Shown: piece after piece, positions 35,773-46,170 of the stretch
How positions within the stretch are numbered: position 1 is the first letter of the stretch
Layout: each line of letters starts with the position of its first letter
Assembly (NCBI RefSeq): GCF_037893015.1
Contig: NC_133666.1
Coordinates: forward strand, 622,796,148 to 622,860,147
Origin: Macrotis lagotis
Taxonomy: Eukaryota; Chordata; Mammalia; Peramelemorphia; Peramelidae
Reading direction: 5' to 3'
DNA: 64,000 bases
Translations under genes and position numbers: made by a program
The notes under the pieces: generated by a model
Seen by the model: only the letters and a program-made list of their open reading frames with translations
Told to the model about the DNA's origin: nothing
Database searches by the model: none

Positions 35773-35919
35773 TTTAGGTTTTTGCAAGGCAAATGGGGTT
35801 AAGTGGCTTGCCCAAGGCCACACAGCTAGGTAATTATTAAGTGTCTGAGACCGGATTTGAACCCAGGTACTCCTGACTCCAGGGCCAGTGCTTTATGCAC
35901 TGCGCCACCTAGCTGCCCC
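35773..35919 (-). mobile_element. WSINE1/SINE1-type SINE, young
   Basis: A near-consensus antisense copy from TTTAGGTTTTTGCAAGGCAA to GCGCCACCTAGCTGCCCC. It has a perfect 15-bp target-site duplication, TCTGAATTCTTTTTT, at 35,758-35,772 and 35,920-35,934. This is the best-preserved SINE in the window. Confidence 0.95.
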
Positions 35920-36061
35920 TCTGAATTCTTTTTTATCCTGTTTTACGTTTCAGTAAAATTCTGTTATATTCATGTACAACAAAATATTTCTGTAGCTGCT
36001 CTCTAATAAATGTGGATTTATTTTGGGGAAAAAAGCCAATATAGTTATTTTGATTAAAAAA

Positions 36062-36640
36062 AACATTTTATGAGAATCTGAATCATGGAATCACAGAATT
36101 CAGAGAAGAGTCCTTCAGCAGTCAATTAGTTTAATTTGTATATGAAAGAGTTCTGACAGTAACATACTATATACAAGTGGTTAAACAACCTCTGCTTGGA
36201 GATATCCAAGGAAGGGAAAACTATCTCCTCTAGAGGTAACCCATTCCACTATGGGAGAGCTTTAATTATTAGGAAACTGTTTGTTAGATTTTTTTTCCCA
36301 ATATCAGACTGAAATTTCTACTCTCTACCCAGACTGCCCCTGGTTCAGCTCTGGGACAAAAAAGAAAAAAGTCTCCTTCTTGGAACAGTCCTTTAAATAC
36401 TAGAACAGAACTCACATGTTCCCCTTTGAATCTTCTCTTCTTCATGCTAAACATCCCCACTTCCTTCAACCTTTCTTGAAATATCATGGACTCAAGGGTC
36501 ATCACTCTTCTGATTGCCCTCTTCTGAAATGGATTTCAGGATCCTTCATACACAGAACTGAAGACAATACTCTAAATGAGGACTGAGAGATGTTATATGA
36601 ATACAAAATATTTAAAGCAATGAAAATATTCAAACATCTT
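36062..36640 (-). mobile_element. CR1/L3 LINE relic, antisense
   Basis: Begins with the CR1-type end AATCATGGAATCACAGAAT, continues with ACCTCTGCTTGGAGATATCC and CCCATTCCACTATGGGAGAGC, and ends near ACTGAAGACAATACTCTAAATG. These are all landmarks of the CR1/L3 3' region read on the opposite strand. Confidence 0.8.
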
Positions 36641-38310
36641 ATGTGTTGCCCCATTGCAAAATCTGAACATTATGTATGGAAAGAGCAGAATAACAAAATG
36701 ACCATCACTTACCCAGCTCTGATATACTAAAGCCAAGGCAACTAAAAGCAAGAGGGGACCAAGGACTCCCTTGTGCGGTAACTATTGTCTCCTCTCTGAA
36801 GAGGTCTTGTCTAGACATAAAAATTGGTTCAAAAATTCTGAAGCTGAAAAGGATCTGAGGACAGACCAATCCATCCCTTCTCCAAAGGATCAATCCTATC
36901 TGTAGCATTTCTGCAAGTAATCCATCTTCTGCTTGATGCTCTATGGTGTCATGAGACTCTCCCTGCTACCTGCTTTTCCTTATACTTCAGGTAAAATCTG
37001 CATTCTTGATCACTGGGGTTAAATATCAGGTCTTACTTAAAGGGTGATTTAGATAGGATAAAAGTGGTCAGTAAATTAATGCAACTTTTAAAGTTCTTTG
37101 TGAGAAATCATATGAATGGTGATGGTAACAGTGATGTTAATAATTACATTTATTTAGCACTTTGAGATTACAAAGGGACCCCCTTACAATAACCCTTTAA
37201 TAGTAAAAATATTATTCCCATTGTTCTCATTTCCCTTGCATACAGCTCTCTCTTCCTTGCAGTTGCAGCTCAGGAACCATCTTTCTTAATCCTCTGAGCT
37301 GCAAGTACCCTCCCACCCAACTACCTTGTAGTTGCCAGTTTGAATGTATTTGTATTATTCTTTATAAGTTCCAATATTGTCTCTCCCATTATAATGTAAG
37401 CTCCTTGGCAGTAGGAATTATTTCAAGAAGGCACATAGTGGTTGCTTAATAAGTATTTATTAATTAAATTATTATTAAATTAAATTAAATTATGCATATA
37501 GATATACATATATTTATATTTATTTATTGTTAACATAGTTAAAGATTTGTTATTAAATTATTACAATATTAAGCAAATTTAAAAGTTCAACACAAAAAAG
37601 GAAACAATAGAAATAAAAAAGTAGTAAGTAATGGAAAAGAGAGTTTATTGACAGGCAGGGTTTCAGAATCACTAGGCTGGGGAAAGAGAGGATGGGACTG
37701 TGCTAAACAAGGAAAAATAAGTCCTAGCTGAGTATCAGTGGCTAGAGAGAGGTCTGCTAAGGAAGTTAGATAGCTCCATTTAAGATCTTTTCTTTAAGTC
37801 CAACCTTATTGTAGTTGAGAGTTCTATGAGACTTCTGAAGGCTACCTAAGAGTAGGCAAGAATAGGAGAAATTATCTGGGGGAGTCAAGATAGAAGGAAA
37901 GAGTTGAAAATAAAAGTTGATGTACTATGGAACACTAAGGAAGGTTCTAAGGAGAAGAATAAGGCCACAAGTTTGGTACTGGATCCAAAAATCCATACAG
38001 GATTTTTTTCGGTAGTCTTTAGAATAAAGAGTCATAGTTAGGTGGTCTTGAATGGGATTGATAGAAGTCACTGACAATCATCACACTGATCATTTCCTAT
38101 GTCCTTTTCATAGCTCCTAAAATCCTGTGTCCTAGTCCTAGCAAATGATCTCCACTGCTCTTAGAAAAAACAGTCTTTCTGTGTCCCTGATCACAATTAG
38201 TCATTGGCTTACTTGTCACATCTCACCTCTCTCTGTCATAGTCATTTATCATCATATGCCTAAATTCACATCATTCACTAATACCTCCCCTTGTCTATGT
38301 CCTCTCCCAG
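36641..38310. other. Distal part of intron 1, copy 2
   Basis: Apart from the relics at 37.1-37.5 kb, this is unrecognised sequence running into the acceptor of the signal exon (CTCTCCCAG at 38,302-38,310). The last 150 bp align loosely with 14,930-15,074 of copy 1. Confidence 0.45.
37135..37480. mobile_element. MIR-core and L2-type 3' end relics
   Basis: 37,140-37,215 resembles the antisense 3' part of a MIR-core SINE (TTTATTTAGCACTTTGAGATT). 37,391-37,470 resembles an L2 3' end (ATGTAAGCTCCTTGGCAGTAGG, GTTGCTTAATAAGTATTTATT). Confidence 0.5.
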
Positions 38311-38400
38311 GTGTGATGGAGATTTTCAATCTCTCAGCCTCCTCTCTCCTTCATTTTGTGATTACTTTCATCCTCCTCAAGAAGTCAACATTAGCCTCAG
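38311..38400 (+). CDS. Copy 2, signal-peptide exon
   Basis: The acceptor CTCTCCCAG precedes it, five untranslated bases follow, and the ATG is at 38,316. It encodes MEIFNLSASSLLHFVITFIL and the rest of a hydrophobic leader ending LAS. The donor is TCAG|GTAAGAG. The exon ends in phase 1, the usual signal exon phase for Ig superfamily genes. Confidence 0.8.
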
Positions 38401-41400
38401 GTAAGAGTATGTGCTTCTCTTTGACTCTCAGGGGCTAGGAATGGAATTCTAAACACTGAGGGATGAACATATGCAGATTTTAACTCACCCCAGAACCCTC
38501 CCAAACCATTCCCTAATATTCTCTTAGTTTTCTGGAGATTTTCTTAACTATCCCCTTTTTTTCTCCTTTTGTCTACTCATTGTCCTCATAAACTTTGCCT
38601 TTGATTATTTACTTTCTTAACATTTTCCCCATCTTCCCCTACACCCTACTTTCCCTTTTCGCCCTCCTCATCTTATTTTAGTGTTCTCTCTTTTACACCG
38701 TTCTTGTATAGACCTTGTATATCCTTCCATCTTCTTCTATCCTTTAATTTGACTCACTGTAACTTCTTCCTGCTGGGTTGAACAGGTCAGTTCTCAGTGA
38801 TTGGACCTTCAAGACCCATCCAGGCCTCACTTGGGGGAGAAGCAGAGTTAGCATGTTACCTGTCCCCACCTCAGAGTGCTCAGCACATGGAGGTTGTCTG
38901 GTTGCAATCAACTCGGGTCGTACATCTCTATCGAGATGGGGAGGATCAGTTTGGAGACCAGGATCCTAATTACCAAGGGAGGACGGAACTGGTGAGACAT
39001 GGTATCACAAATGGAAATGTTACCCTGAAGATCCAGAATGTGCAACTCTTGGATGCAGGAAGGTACAAATGTCTCTTTGAGGATGGTTTTCACCAAGAGG
39101 AAGCTGATATGGAGCTGAAGGTCTTAGGTGAGAATTTGGGACCTGTATTGAACATGTTTATGCACATGTGTGGAGGGAGGAGAGAAGCTTTTCCAGCACA
39201 ATTATTAATAGAATCACAGGATAGCTAGATGGAAATGAATTTCCAAGGTCATGTATTCGAACACTTCCCTGAACAAGAAACCTCTCTCTACATGTACTGC
39301 AGGTCTCTATTTTCATTTGACTTGTATCCTTGGACCCTAATCTGGTCACTTGCACACAGAAGATCCTTAATCTTGTTGATTTTGATAGAGTTTCCAGCAT
39401 CTGTTCAAAAACTTCCCACGAGAAATTTTTCTCCTTCCCTGGGGGAGGTGGTCCTGCCCAATAATGGGTAACTTTAGTCACTAAGAAGTTTTTGCTGACA
39501 TCAAACTTCAAATCAGTCTCTCTGAAGGTTTCACCCATTGTTATTAATTCTGTACCAAAGGCACAAATGGTACAAATCTAATGCATTTTCTATTTTTATT
39601 GTCTGTGTAAACTTGGACAAATCATTTTGCTTTTCTGTGCCTCGGTTTCCTCATCTATAATAAGAGAAAGTTGATCTTGACAGCCTTATTTGTCTCTTTT
39701 AGGTTTAAATATATAATGTTAGGATAAGTACATAGAGATTTTCTCATCTTAGTCTTCAAGACTTCAGGAGTAAGGTTTGCTACATCTCTTCTCAGAAGAC
39801 TAGAGTAGATTTGAGGAACAATGGGGTTACCTTTCTCTGATGCTTTCATAGTCATTGTATTGTTGTATTTCCTCCATTATTAATTGCCAATGATTAGCAA
39901 CTTGGTTCTATTTAATCAATTAATATCAGTTATATCTTACAAAAATATTTACTAAAATATTGCAAAAACAGAATGGTATATACTCTTCTCTATATCACCC
40001 CAGTCCCTGGTGATTGTGAGAATAATATGTTTAAACAAATGGAAATTTCTACATAGCATTGAACCAATGCAATTGACTTGATTTCCAAATGTAGCTTAGC
40101 CTATGAACGGATGAGTCTGTTTCCATGCTTCTACTAAACAGAGTCCTTTAGATTCCTTGGTACTGTGCTTTTTACTGTTTGGTTACTATCAAATCCTTGG
40201 ACTCCAGTCCCCAGATTCTCTGATGGTGTCTTTTGAAGCTCACATGGTCATAGTCATCTCCAAGATTCCTTCACCTAAATAAAGGAATGATACCTACACT
40301 AGAGACAGAAATAACAGCATGGTCATGTCTTCTCATTTTCAAACTGTCTCTAGGTAAAAGATAAAATTCAAAGTCCCTCTTCCTATTTAGAGATCCACAG
40401 AAGCTGAGTTTCATAGCAGCTTGCCCTCTTTGAACACTAAATTCAGAAGACCAAGTTTAAGTTTGACATATGGAAAATCTGCTTAACAATTAAAACAATA
40501 CCAAAGTGAAACTTTAAGCAAAAACTGAATAACCATGTGTAGGGAGAATCTCAAAGCAGAGTCTGTGCATTTATCAAGATGGACCTCTGAGTTCCTTTCC
40601 AACTCTGAGATCGTGGGAGTATAAAAGCCATTCAAAAGTACATAAAACTAGCCTCTAAACTTCCTTAGATGTCCTGGTATAATTAATATAGTCTAATGCT
40701 GTATCTTAAAAATATGTGGGGCTACAACCAGATAATGTGGCCTGAGCTGGGAATCAAGAAAGGAGATATAAGCATGATAATGTTATTGGTGGAATGGGGA
40801 AGAGTGTCTGCTGTGGGATGCAAAGATGGGGCAGAGAGCAGCAAGGGTCAGAATTTGGCCATAGCCTTGCCCTCTGCTCAGTGTGGGGTGTGGAAGTGGG
40901 AGGTAGGGAGGAAGATAGTGCAAGAATTGATGCAATACTACTCTCATTCTGAAACTTATGTGCAATTATGTTTTAGGTGAAGAAACGGTGTCATCGATTT
41001 TGCCACCAATAAACTTTTTGTTCCTTATTATGTTTTTGGTGGTGATATGTTTATTTTTTTTATTATTTATGCTGCGATTCCAAGGTAATTATGAGGGGAA
41101 ACTGGGGCAAGGGTTGGCTCATTAGGCAGACCTGCTCAGGGAGAGGAGAAGGATTCAGGAACTCAGGGTCTTGGGGCCTTTCACCTAGTCCCCATTCATT
41201 TGCCAAGGATTATCCTTTAACCCACAGAACACTCTATGTTCCATGTTCTTCAATGTCTACTCATGGAACCTGCTCCTCCCTACTATTTTTATAACCATGT
41301 GACCACTTGAATTTCCTCCCCCATCATCCCATCCCCTACTTTATATTTTTCTGGGCAATTTTGAGAAAAATTAGTCCTGTCTATCCATGACCTACTTTTC

Positions 41401-44400
41401 CCCAGTCATATATTGATCAATTTATCATATGCAAAGCAGGTACAAGACTTTATGAGATTAAACAAAACTATTTCTTCCCTGACTCTACATAGGGCAGGCA
41501 AGTAATGGTCTCAATAAAGTTCATTTTTAACTTTTAAAACAATTCAGAAAAGTTTAAATTAACCTCTATCTTTAAGATCTGACTCATACTTTGCTTTGTA
41601 ATATGAACTGAAGAAAGAAGTTGATGTTTTCATAATTTGATACTTGTCCTTGGTAGTTAAGCAACTTGTAATTCCCCTCAGAGAGCCAGCAGTCTTCATG
41701 AGAGAGAGTCATAGAACAAAACTGAGATAAGTACAAAGGAGGAATCAATTTTATCTGTGATAAGGAAAGAAAAGTTCAAGTCAAGAAAAGTTCCAATGAG
41801 GAGTTGATCCCTGAGAATGATTCTGAAAGAAGAATGGATTTAGATTGAAGTGGAGGGTGAAGTAGGGATTAGAGATAATTCTTTTCTTGGGAGTGAAGCA
41901 AGGAAAGGAGAAAGGACTGGTACAAGAAAGAAAAGAGTACAGTTTGGTTAGAATTTATCAAAGTTGAATCAGTCAGTCAAGAAAGAAGAAATATTAAGTA
42001 TCCACAGTACTCTAGGCCCTGTACTCAGTACTAGGGATATAAAGACAAAAGGGAAAAATCTTGCTTTGAAGGGGTTTATATTCTATCAGGGGTGATAAAA
42101 TTATCTATAAATCTAAACAAATAAAAACAAGATAATTAGGAAGGAATAATTCCATCATCTTTTAGATGTCATCTGGAAAGATGGCATGACATGTAAAGTT
42201 TAAGAGCAAGTATGTTTCAGTCAAAGATGACAGCCTGTACAAAGGCAGAGTTGGAAAATTGTTGGGAGAAGAACAGCAGGAAGGTGAATAGACCTTAGAA
42301 TGTTTGAAAAGAATAGAATAGGGCTCTAAATATGGGACCAGGTTGTAAAATAATTTAATGCCAAAAAAAGGAGTTTATATTTGATCCTAGAAGGAATAGG
42401 GAGTCAGTGGAATTTGTTGTGGCAGAAGAGAGACATAGTTAGAACTCTACTTTAGCAAAATCAGCTGAGTGGAAGATGGATTTGGAGAAAGAGGAGACCC
42501 TTGAAGCTAAGGGACCAATTGAGGAGATGTAATCATTCAAGCAAAACTGACTAAGGCTGATTTTAGATGGTGGTCATATGAGCAGAAAAGGAGACTAATA
42601 ATAAAAGAGACATTTTAGAAGCTGAATGAACAAGATTTGGCAACTGGGGGTAGCTAGATAAAGCAGCCCTGAAGATAGGAGGGCCTTAATTACCTGTGTG
42701 ACCTTGGGCAAGTCACTTACTCTGAAAAAAAAATCTGGCAACTGATTACATGTATGCAATGAGAGAGATCTGTGTGACTAGAAAAATCACACCATTCTTG
42801 AGATGATTAGGACAGTTTAAAAGAAAGTTGTACTTTGATGTTAAGACAGTAATTTAATATTTAACTCATTAACTATAAAGTAAATATCAGGAACAGAGCA
42901 AAGAAGTCATGTCATGGGTGATGGTCTGGAAAAAGTATTAAAGGATAAAAAGATAGGAGGCCATAGTGAAGAAAAAAATAGGTTTAGAAGGAATGAGACA
43001 AATGGAAAGATAGTAAGAGTAGAGATTTGTGAGTATTAGGAAAGTCAGTAGTATGACTATCTGGCTGAATTGGAATAGAGGACTATGTCATGGAACCAGA
43101 AATGAATATATTCTTGTACGAAAATAACTGGAGACTACAAAATTCTATGAGCCTGGTACTTTCTCACTGAGAAAGGAAGAATTATCTGGGGGTCAATAGG
43201 AAACTGTCAACTAATTAAAGTATATATTTAGAGCCTGAAAGGAAGAAAGGTTTACTGAATGAAGCAACAGAGTTGGAGTCTGGAAGTGACAATGGAAGTG
43301 AATAGCTTTCTGAGTTTTTCTCAAGGACAAGTATGTTTGAAAACATTGGGGGAACATACAACAAATGTTAGCAAGAATATCAACAAAATGAAGCATCCCT
43401 GAGGTGCAATCAGTTCTTGCCAGAGGATGGAAGGGATAAGAGAGAGAAAGTTCTAAAATCAAAACAATTTTGTGAATTAATTAAGGATCAAGAACCAAAA
43501 AAAAGGTTTAAAATGAAGGAAATTTGTTATTAAGGAGCAAGAATTCTAGAAGGCACAATAAAAAGGTAAACAATCACTCATGTATGAAGTTTAGTTTCAG
43601 ATGCTATAGGAACTTTATTTCATCTACTATCAAAGGTGTAGTGCAGCTATACTCATGAGAGCAACCAAGTTGTATTATGGGGAGGTGCAGCAGAGAAAAC
43701 AAAATCACAATCATCTTTTCAGTTTTGGTGGCTTCTGTCAGTATATTTTTACAGGCCAAGACCCTGGATGAATGAAATTAGTGGGATTCTGGTTCTGACT
43801 TGGACACTTGAAATTGAAATGCTTATTTTTTACTTGTGGATACGGCACAGATGCAGAGGTAAGAAGCAAAGAGTAAACAACAGCATGATTAAATAATGGG
43901 ATATTAATAGAGCTCCAACTGTACAGCAGTTGGAGCCTAGAAAACAGCCTAGAATCTGAGAATCTCTCAGTCTTTGTGCAATCCTTATCCCACCTTGTTC
44001 AATATAGCCTTATCTACATTTTCCCCTCAGGCCTCAATTTTGAATATTTCTTGATTGTGTACCCCACAGTCCATATAGTGTTCGGTCTCCTTACCGGGCC
44101 TCAATGTCTGCTCTGACTCCTTTGTATCCACCATTGCATATGCAGTCATCCTTCTGAATGTTTCCTGAATCCTGAGTGTGGCCCAGACCCTGAATTTTCC
44201 CCCACTCTTTTTAAAAAGGGATCCAATGCTCCTGGTCTCCACATGGCCTTGACACCCTAAGTGCAGCCAGTTCCTATGTAACTTGAATGCTACATCTCCT
44301 CTGTCCTCATCTATGTGCTTACCTAAAGCCTGGGACACTCCTGAGTATGGATTAATTAAAATGGAATGTGGTGCATAAGATATATTTGTATCCCATATGG

Positions 44401-44720
44401 AGAGGCCTGAGGTCCAGGGCTGCCAAGGGAGCAGAAGCAGATAGTTCCAGTCCTTCCTCCTCAGGAGACCTGGGAAGGGATACCTTGTTTCTCCTGAACA
44501 TCAGCTCATAGCACCTTTCTCAAATGCAGGTTTTCTCTTTGATGAAACAGTATTTTGGAAAGAGTGGAAATTTGGAGTATCAATCATTTTGCTGATAATT
44601 ACAAATATCATTCCCATTTTACTTCAAATAAAATACTTCTGTCAACAAAGACGCCATCACAGCACCCAACCAGTCCCAAGTCCTGACACTGAGGTAATTT
44701 CCAGCAGAATCTGCATTTGA
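38316..44720 (+). CDS. MOG-like Ig-V membrane protein (MOG/butyrophilin/SKINT family), copy 2
   Basis: Predicted spliced gene with coding exons 38,316-38,400, 38,786-39,127, 40,977-41,084 and 44,530-44,720. All internal junctions are phase 1 with AG/GT borders, giving 241 residues. Residues 1-28 are a signal peptide (start MEIFNLSASS). Residues 29-142 form an Ig-V domain with the C52-C124 disulfide pair, W67, the DAGRYKC motif and a glycosylation sequon at N106. Residues 154-173 and about 193-212 are hydrophobic segments, and the tail is basic, then Pro/Ser. Blocks such as QFSVIGPSRPI, VVHLYRDGEDQFGDQ and QEEADMELKV follow human MOG closely (QFRVIGPRHPI, VVHLYRNGKDQDGDQ, QEEAAMELKV), while SPPQSAQHMEV resembles SKINT/B-G proteins. 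There is no IgC or B30.2 exon, as in MOG. Expected role: cell-surface recognition or adhesion, by family. The transmembrane exon at 43,755-43,858 does not fit the frame and is presumed skipped. Whether this is MOG itself or a paralogue is unresolved. Confidence 0.72.
38786..39127 (+). CDS. Copy 2, Ig-V domain exon
   Basis: A 342-nt symmetric (1-1) exon encoding one complete Ig-V domain with no stop. It contains the first Cys (ELAC), the core Trp (EVVWLQ), GRTEL, VTLKIQNV, the D-x-G-x-Y-x-C motif and a closing MELKVLG. Acceptor TTGAACAG|GT, donor CTTAG|GTGAG. It is the strongest coding signal in the window. Confidence 0.9.
39210..39560 (-). mobile_element. CR1/L3 relic with nested L2-type end (shared with copy 1)
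   Basis: GTTTCCAGCATCTGTTCAAA, CTAAGAAGTTTTTGCTGACA and TCACCCATTGTTATTAATTC follow antisense CR1/L3. The middle part, CACACAGAAGATCCTTAATC, resembles an L2 3' end. It is paralogous to 16,040-16,325. Confidence 0.6.
39590..39665 (+). mobile_element. MIR-type SINE relic
   Basis: ACTTGGACAAATCATTTTGC and TGCCTCGGTTTCCTCATCTA are MIR core. It sits at the same relative place as 17,385-17,460 in copy 1. Confidence 0.6.
40977..41084 (+). CDS. Copy 2, first transmembrane exon
   Basis: A 108-nt symmetric (1-1) exon with no stop. It encodes EETVSSILPP, then a strongly hydrophobic run (INFLFLIMFLVVICLFF and on) and a basic stop-transfer end, LRFQG. This is the layout of the MOG transmembrane exon, which ends YRLRG. 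Acceptor TATGTTTTAG (weak pyrimidine tract), donor CAAG|GTAATT. It has no counterpart in copy 1. Confidence 0.7.
41085..43754. other. Copy 2 intron with old repeats
   Basis: 41,100-41,985 shows nothing recognisable. 41,990-43,640 is largely an old interspersed repeat of unassigned family (CTAGGCCCTGTACTCAGTACTAGG; GCCTGTACAAAGGCAGAGTTGG; GAGTTTATATTTGATCCTAGAAGG), whose related stretches occur in copy 1 at 18.0-18.5 kb. No further exon was seen. Confidence 0.5.
42646..42735 (+). mobile_element. WSINE1-like SINE, internally deleted
   Basis: GGGGGTAGCTAGATAAAGCAG at the head and GTGTGACCTTGGGCAAGTCAC near the end are kept. The middle third of the SINE is missing. Confidence 0.7.
43755..43858 (+). 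pseudogene. Copy 2, extra transmembrane exon, out of frame
   Basis: Aligns with the 99-nt exon at 23,554-23,652 of copy 1 but is 104 nt long. A net 2-nt insertion near the acceptor plus an in-frame 3-nt difference means that a phase-1 junction runs into a stop after five codons. The distal part in the other frame still encodes ISGILVLTWTLEIEMLIFYLW. Acceptor (TTTTTACAG) and donor (AGAG|GTAAG) are intact. Skipping it restores the reading frame between the neighbouring exons. Confidence 0.65.
44530..44720 (+). CDS. Copy 2, second hydrophobic segment and cytoplasmic tail exon
   Basis: The acceptor AAATGCAG|GT starts a phase-1 frame encoding FLFDETVFWKEWKFG, a hydrophobic run (VSIILLIITNIIPILLQ), a basic stretch CQQRRHH and a Ser/Pro tail. 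The FD...WK spacing matches the MOG exon FDPHFLRVPCWK. The frame runs to TGA at 44,718-44,720. A GTAATT at 44,694 could instead act as a donor to a further exon that I do not see. I take the exon as terminal. Confidence 0.62.
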
Positions 44721-45038
44721 CTCAATGACAGGCAGGATTATTTTTGCAGCCCTAGAAAGAGATAAACCAAGGGACACAATTCTTAGTTGAGGGTGGTACA
44801 GTAGTGAAAAGGTTAAAAGGAAAGGGCAGAATCATAACAATGGGTTTGGTGGAAGGCTTGGGAGTATAAGACAGGTTGAGGAAGGCTGGAAATCTGTCTC
44901 AATCTGACCAGGAGGAGGAAAATCTAGGGAAGTCAAAAAGAAACCACTCTCCCTCTTTTCTTTCCATTCTTTTCCCCTCCATAGCAACTCACCCACATAC
45001 CTTTTGCTGCTATCTCCCTCTTAACCCCAATCTCATAT

Positions 45039-45044
45039 AATAAA
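45039..45044 (+). promoter_or_regulatory. Candidate polyadenylation signal (AATAAA)
   Basis: AATAAA lies about 320 bp after the predicted stop codon of copy 2, with a second one near 45,079. The hexamer is common in AT-rich sequence, so this is only a candidate. Confidence 0.3.
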
Positions 45045-45059
45045 GTGGGCTTCTTTCCA

Positions 45060-46170
45060 AGGCCAACCACTCTACATGAATAAATGATTCCATTCTATCC
45101 TGTCCTATCCAACAAATTGTTTTCTCTGATCATCATTCTCTTACTTCTCTTCAATCTTTCCCCTTATTGACTATTTCCCTAAAGGCTGCTAAGTGTTTTT
45201 GTCTCCCCATCCTCAAAACAATGTTCACTTTATCTGTCCTCCCTATTAGTTGTCATCCCATATCTTTCCTTCCTTTTGTCACTAAAATCCTTGAGAAGGT
45301 CACCTACAAGCTTCCACAACTTTTTCCTTTCTTACCCCTATTTTCTGGCTTCTGATTTTATGATTCAACTGAAACTACTCATTCTAAAGTTACAAATGTT
45401 CTTTCAATGGACAAATCTATTGATTTTTTTCAGTCCTCATCCTTCCTGATTTCTCTGCAGCCTTTGAGACTATGATTCCCCTCTTCTTGATAATCTGTTC
45501 TTTCTATATTTACAGGACACTTCTCTTTCCTGCCTCTCTTCTTACCAATCAAAATTCTCCTTTATCATTTAGGCCTTGCCCTGTAATTATGAGTTTCCAA
45601 TAGGGTTCTATTCTAGGTCCTTGACCTTTTTTGTTTCTTTTCTATTTCACTTGATGATCTCATAAATTTCCATGTAGTCAATTATTATTTCTATGGTAAT
45701 GATTTACAAATCTACTCATCCAGCTCTAACCAACTCACCCCCAGTCCATCATCTTCAATGGTCTATTAGTCATCTGAAATTTGTATGTCCTATAGATAAT
45801 TTAAACTTGACATGTCCCAAGTTTAACTCATTATCTTTGCCCCAAAATCTTTCTGTCTTCCAAACTTCCCTATTACTTTGGAAGCCACTGCTATGCTTCC
45901 AACCATCCAGCCTCATAAATTGTCACCTCATCTCCTTTCTCTCTCATCCTGCTAATTACCAGTGTATCTTCTTTGTTGCCAGGACTTGTTTATTTTTCTA
46001 ACCATAATATCTGTTTTATATAATCTCTTCTTTCCAGGTCGCTACCCTGGAGCAGAGCCTAATTGTCTCCAACCAGGACTATTGAAATAGCCTGTTGGTT
46101 AGTCTCTTTGATGCAATTATTTCTCCCCTCTCCAGTCCATTCTCCAATCAGCTACAAAGTGATCATCCTA
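45060..46170 (+). mobile_element. L2-type LINE relic (reverse-transcriptase ORF)
   Basis: Decayed + strand L2 ORF2 sequence. Landmarks include GCAGCCTTTGAGACTATG (family AAFDTV-type), AACTTGACATGTCCCAAG (family LNMSK), CAGGACTATTGAAATAGCC (family LDYCNSL) and CCAGTCCATTCTCCAATCAGC (thumb region). It has no sustained frame. It is a mammal-wide old element lying just 3' of copy 2. Confidence 0.65.

Noticed and set aside
38908-39538. Minus-strand frames opposite the Ig-V exon and the CR1 relic
   Set aside because: Shadows of the + strand exon and of repeat sequence.
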